Positions 60,100-64,000 of a stretch of DNA of 64,000 nt are shown one piece after another. Location of the stretch: the NCBI RefSeq assembly GCF_027744825.2, contig NC_071348.1, forward strand, positions 607,563 to 671,562, read 5' to 3'. Positions within the stretch are counted from its first letter, which is position 1; every line of letters starts with the position of its first letter. A program made the position numbers and the translations under genes. This stretch comes from Synchiropus splendidus (Eukaryota > Chordata > Actinopteri > Syngnathiformes > Callionymidae). The notes beneath the pieces were generated by a model. That model saw nothing but the letters and a program-made list of their open reading frames with translations, was not told where the DNA came from and did not search any database.

Positions 60100-62680
60100 A
60101 GAAGACTGTGATAGTCTGGTGGTGGGATCAGGACTGCAGACTGGGCGTGTGCACCTTCATCTCAACCTGAAGGATTTTTCTGAAGCTTTGCTGTCACCTC
60201 AGTACAGCATCAAATGAGAAGCTGCACAGCTCCCATCATGCACTACAGCAGTTGGAACACTCATTGCAGCAAAGCTTTGTAGCTACGACACATATTCGCG
60301 GTCGTCTTCAGCTGAAGAGAAGCGTAGTGGAGAAATTTCAAACAGCAGTTTCACTTTTTTCATCTCCTCTGCACAGTAACGCATGAACTTCCCGACAAAA
60401 GATTTTTGACCCCGTCCGTTTTGACAAATGGCCACGGAGAGCAGCCGGCAACTTTGACGCTGTAGAACATGGCCTCACACCCACACTTTGATAACCTTCT
60501 CCCACTCTGCCACCTAACGTTTGTCTTGCTGGATTCCTGATGAAAAGATAAGCTCAGATGCTGAAGATCCTTTTTTTTCATTTCCACAGTAAATGTACCT
60601 CCAAGGAGAGGAGTCTCAAGGCGATAACAGAAACATGAAAAGGATGTGGGAGGAGCGCTTCCCACACTTGGATATCAGAGCGGCTGTCAGTCAGAAGCTT
60701 TGTAAGAACATGAGCTGGTGTGTGGCTTTGAAATCAGGAGGAGCCAATTAGCGGGATGTCAGGTGTCGCTTTATTTTCCCATCTTTTCTTGAGCGGTTCG
60801 AGTGGTGATCTGCAGATCTGAGCACATCCCGGTTGCTTGATTGAGGTCATTCGACGCCTCCCTGAAACACCAACTTCACTTTTGATGGTGGAGCCAGGTT
60901 TCACAGCCGTCTCTTGGAAGCCCATGAGCTGGAGGTGAGGCGGGGAATCTCACTTCAGACCCCACGCTTACACTGATGGCTGTCCAAAGATTGCTCAAAA
61001 GCAATTGAGACATCAAGGCTTTGCTAAAGTCAATGAAAAGACTGCAATTATAGCATCAATCACGAGCAGAGGAGTCTGCAGTTTGATCCTCTGATTCGAT
61101 CACAGGCCAGTCGTCCTAATGGAAACAGATTATCGGTTTCCTTGAGCTGAGAAACTAGGCCGTGCATTTCACACCTACGCCCTTCCTTAAAAAGAAATCA
61201 AAACTGAGAGAGAAACAGAGGGTTGGTATCTACGGTGGCCGGGAAACTGAAAAGATCACATTCAAAAACATGTTTTTAAGATTAGGAAAGAGAACGTCAG
61301 CAGAGTGCAGCATATTCTCAGCGACAGATCCTTCAAAACAGCCGTGGATCCTGATGGATCTGGCACGAACGTCTCAGCATCCTGAATCCCGATCTCTACT
61401 GGTCACCTGAAAAGGTTCACCAACACAAACATTTGAAGATGCCAGCGAGAGAATCAGGAATTCCAACAAGGTCGCTCTGTTGGATCTGCACTGGTCTTGA
61501 TTCCGATATCTGCGGAAACAGTGGCGCAGTGTTGTGGCGGATCGAGAGTTTTCATTCCGACTTTAGCGAGCAAACAGCCTGTCGTCAGCGCTGCCATGAG
61601 AGCTCTTGTCCACACGCAGCGCGCTCACGCTGGCTGTACACCAAGTACATCACTGGAGGCAAAGTTACCTCTGTTGTTTTGGCTCTCCTTGCCAGATGCT
61701 TTTTGTCGGTGCCACTCCCTCAAGCCCTTTTTTCAGATGCTGGAGTCTCACGCACGCGCCTTGTGCGTTCTTCCTCCTACTCTTTGACCTCCGCTGACAT
61801 ACGAGCGCACGTGCTCGCGCAGGGTCTCATGCAGCAGCCTCCCCCACCACCCCTGGGTGATGAATAACATCTGCTTATCCATCCCTGCGTCCCTGCCCCT
61901 GGCATGGCTGCTGGCATCCTCCTGGCTCAACTGCCACAATGTCATCGCGTCTGCTCTTCTGTCGCCCATTACTTAAATGTGCAGTGACAATCGGCCTTTT
62001 TTTTCACCAGCTTGGGACAGTGGCTCCAGCTTGAACACACAAGTGATGAAGTGAGGATTCCCACCGGATCAGGACAAGACTTTACAAGACGGGTCGGCCG
62101 ATTCTGCAATGTAATTGATTACCTTGTGTAAGCAGAGCTTTGTCCCGCTAGAGAGTCGGGGCATCTGCATTGCTTTCGAAGCGTCTTCACTGTGGACCCA
62201 AGGCTTTCTAGTCCACTTCCCATGTGCACAGCTGGCTGCTCCCGTCTGTGGCTCAACAAGCAACCACCCTGTTGAGAGGCCGTCCATGGGAATCTCTTCA
62301 GATATCTGGAGTATGTATCACTTTCCATGACAATATGAAGGAAAACTCGATGGAGAATCACCTCAGTGCGATAAAGTGATCACGTCAAGAGGCAGCAGCA
62401 GAAGTCCCTCGACCTGGAGACCTCATCCTGTGAGGGACATAATGTGCTGCGTGGACCCCAGGGCCTCCTCCCTTTCGAACATGTGCCAAAGACCTCACCA
62501 TCCAGGAGAGGAGCCCAACCCAACTGGAGAGGGAGGGCGGTTGGAGTCTGGAAAGCGGCTCGGAAGTTTCTCCAGGGAGTGACTTGTTTGAGGGAGACGT
62601 CAGCTTCAGGTGGGAGCTTCTGACTTCCGCCACCTTCGCCCACGCGCCGCGTGCCTGCCATCTCTCCTCCCGCTCCCTCT
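60100..62680. other. intergenic stretch without recognised gene
   Basis: Open frames at 61433-61867 overlap each other in several frames and lack domains. No repeat family recognised. Confidence 0.55.
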
Positions 62681-62689
62681 CTCACCTAA

Positions 62690-62835
62690 ACACAACAATG
62701 GGCTGCACTGTTTGCTAATTGTGACGGGCTCCCGTGGCGAGGTGCTAGCGGAGCGCTTGATGAGGCATAAAATGATGATTAATTCATTTACTGCTCAGTT
62801 GGTCATCCAACTGCGAGCTTTATGAGACTCCCAGC
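62690..62835. promoter_or_regulatory. candidate conserved non-coding element
   Basis: TTTGCTAATTGTGACGGG and GATGATTAATTCATTTACTG lie close together, just left of the long CA run. Confidence 0.35.
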
Positions 62836-62856
62836 AGTCGGCCAGCACAGTGCAGT

Positions 62857-62857
<1 letters not shown>

Positions 62858-62906
<49 letters not shown>
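62858..62906. repeat. (CA)24 microsatellite
   Basis: About 24 uninterrupted CA units. Confidence 0.97.
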
Positions 62907-62908
<2 letters not shown>

Positions 62909-62909
62909 T

Positions 62910-64000
62910 AGTGCAACATGTGAGGCCACACTCAGACACACAGACATGGCGTCCTTGTTTGAGAGGACACCAGAGCTGAGCTCTCTCCTCTGCTGCTGCG
63001 TCTGCTGTCAGCACCAGGTTGGTTTAGGCTCTGTCCTGGATCCACAGGTGAATATCAGCTTTGGTTTCCCCAAATCATTCTTGCAATACTTCTAATATAA
63101 GTAAGGAATCAAACTAAATCAAAGCATATTAACTGTAACTTTCATTCATGTTATGCTCCTTTCAGTTGTGTATTATTTCTTCATCCATTTGTAAATATTT
63201 TGCTTCAGTTTTTTTTTTTTTGTCTTGTTCACATCCTCTTGACATGATTCTGGTGAATCATCACTGCAGTTATTCTATAGTTTAGCTGTGATACTGAGAG
63301 AAAAAAACCTAGGCATGAGGCGTGTCAGTGCGTTGCTCAGGTTCCTCCAGTTGTTCCTACCAACCCCGGTGTCAGTGTCACTTAACTGTGGAGATGTGAA
63401 TTCGTGAAAATGACATGATTGATAATTATTATTATTTTTAATTCTGTTACTTTTACATTTCACAGTATGTCTTGCATCTTTCCGCTTCATTCTTACAATA
63501 TTCCTAAGTCACTGTAATGAAAGACCATTAAGGTAAACAAACTTAACCGCACTATATCAAACAAAATGATCATCATAAAAAAAATCGTCTCATTTCTTCC
63601 ATTCATTCCCTGTCGTTCTCAGGGTGTGGAAGAACAGTCAGATGGCTTCATTTATCTGCAGAAACTTGCGATCATCATCACGCATGCACCATGATTGTTA
63701 TCTTTACACTGGTGTCGTCCTAATTGAACTGTGCTGTGAGAGCAGATGTGAAGTGTTTGTTGAATGAAAATAGAAATGAATCCAAGGAAACACTGTCGGG
63801 GCGAAGGTGGGGACACATGAGAAGCAAAGCAGCGGCGCTTTCATCAGAAGCGATAAGCATCAGGTGAGCAACACCTGGCCTCCGAAACAGGCTTCAACAT
63901 CTTCATTCCATTCTGTGTTCTCCAGCTCTGTCAGAGTGATGGATTATCTGCCGCAAATCTCCCTAAAATACGCACTCGCTCCCAACTGATATGCTAATGC
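62910..64000. other. intergenic end of window
   Basis: AT-rich single-copy sequence with a T run at 63210. No gene seen. Confidence 0.6.

Overview
The window is vertebrate nuclear DNA, most likely from a teleost fish. The only gene I can support is one Iroquois homeobox gene on the + strand, irx2 (probably the teleost copy irx2a). Its three coding exons lie at 42781-43020, 43895-44300 and 45206-45957 and encode 465 residues. Fish origin is suggested by short introns (about 0.9 kb each), several interspersed repeats of types common in teleosts, many CA/GT microsatellites, and a 40-bp minisatellite. I see no second gene, rRNA, tRNA or CRISPR. The long list of other open frames looks like chance, low-complexity or repeat-derived reading frames.

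Layout. 1-41.3 kb is the 5' flank, which by vertebrate IrxA synteny (irx1, irx2, irx4, with irx1 lying 5' of irx2) should be the irx1-irx2 intergenic interval. It is mostly single-copy DNA. It contains decayed LINE reverse-transcriptase remnants (about 8.1-8.3, 29.1, 34.6 and 36.3 kb), two copies of a minisatellite-bearing repeat (11.28-12.07 and 13.53-14.25 kb), a roughly 200-bp hAT-like MITE (27.28-27.48 kb) and an L2-like teleost repeat tail (19.5-19.65 kb). Between these are stretches of balanced-composition DNA rich in TAAT/ATTA cores that look like conserved non-coding (enhancer-type) sequence, above all at 22.2-22.5, 33.9-34.2, 35.2-35.9 and 38.5-38.8 kb. Two good CTCF-type motifs (36.95 kb on + and 41.40 kb on -) bracket the last 4.5 kb before the gene.

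41.9-47.1 kb holds the gene: a CpG-rich promoter and leader with a short upstream ORF, exon 1 (N-terminal Irx signature), exon 2 (TALE homeodomain and acidic tail), exon 3 (IRX2-specific segment, His-rich tract, Iroquois [13 protein letters not shown] motif, Ala tract) and a 3'UTR of about 1.0-1.1 kb with two AATAAA signals. 47.1-64 kb is the 3' flank (the irx4 side by synteny), with more enhancer-like stretches (47.2-47.6, 48.3-48.7, 56.6-56.9, 59.7-60.1 and 62.7-62.8 kb), a LINE 3'-end remnant (49.8 kb) and microsatellites.

Interpretation. This is a developmental-regulator gene desert: one transcription factor in a large regulatory landscape. The non-coding candidates are judged by eye only. 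I could not align them to other species, so they carry low confidence. The most unusual structure is the duplicated minisatellite element, whose flanks suggest a broken higher-order repeat.
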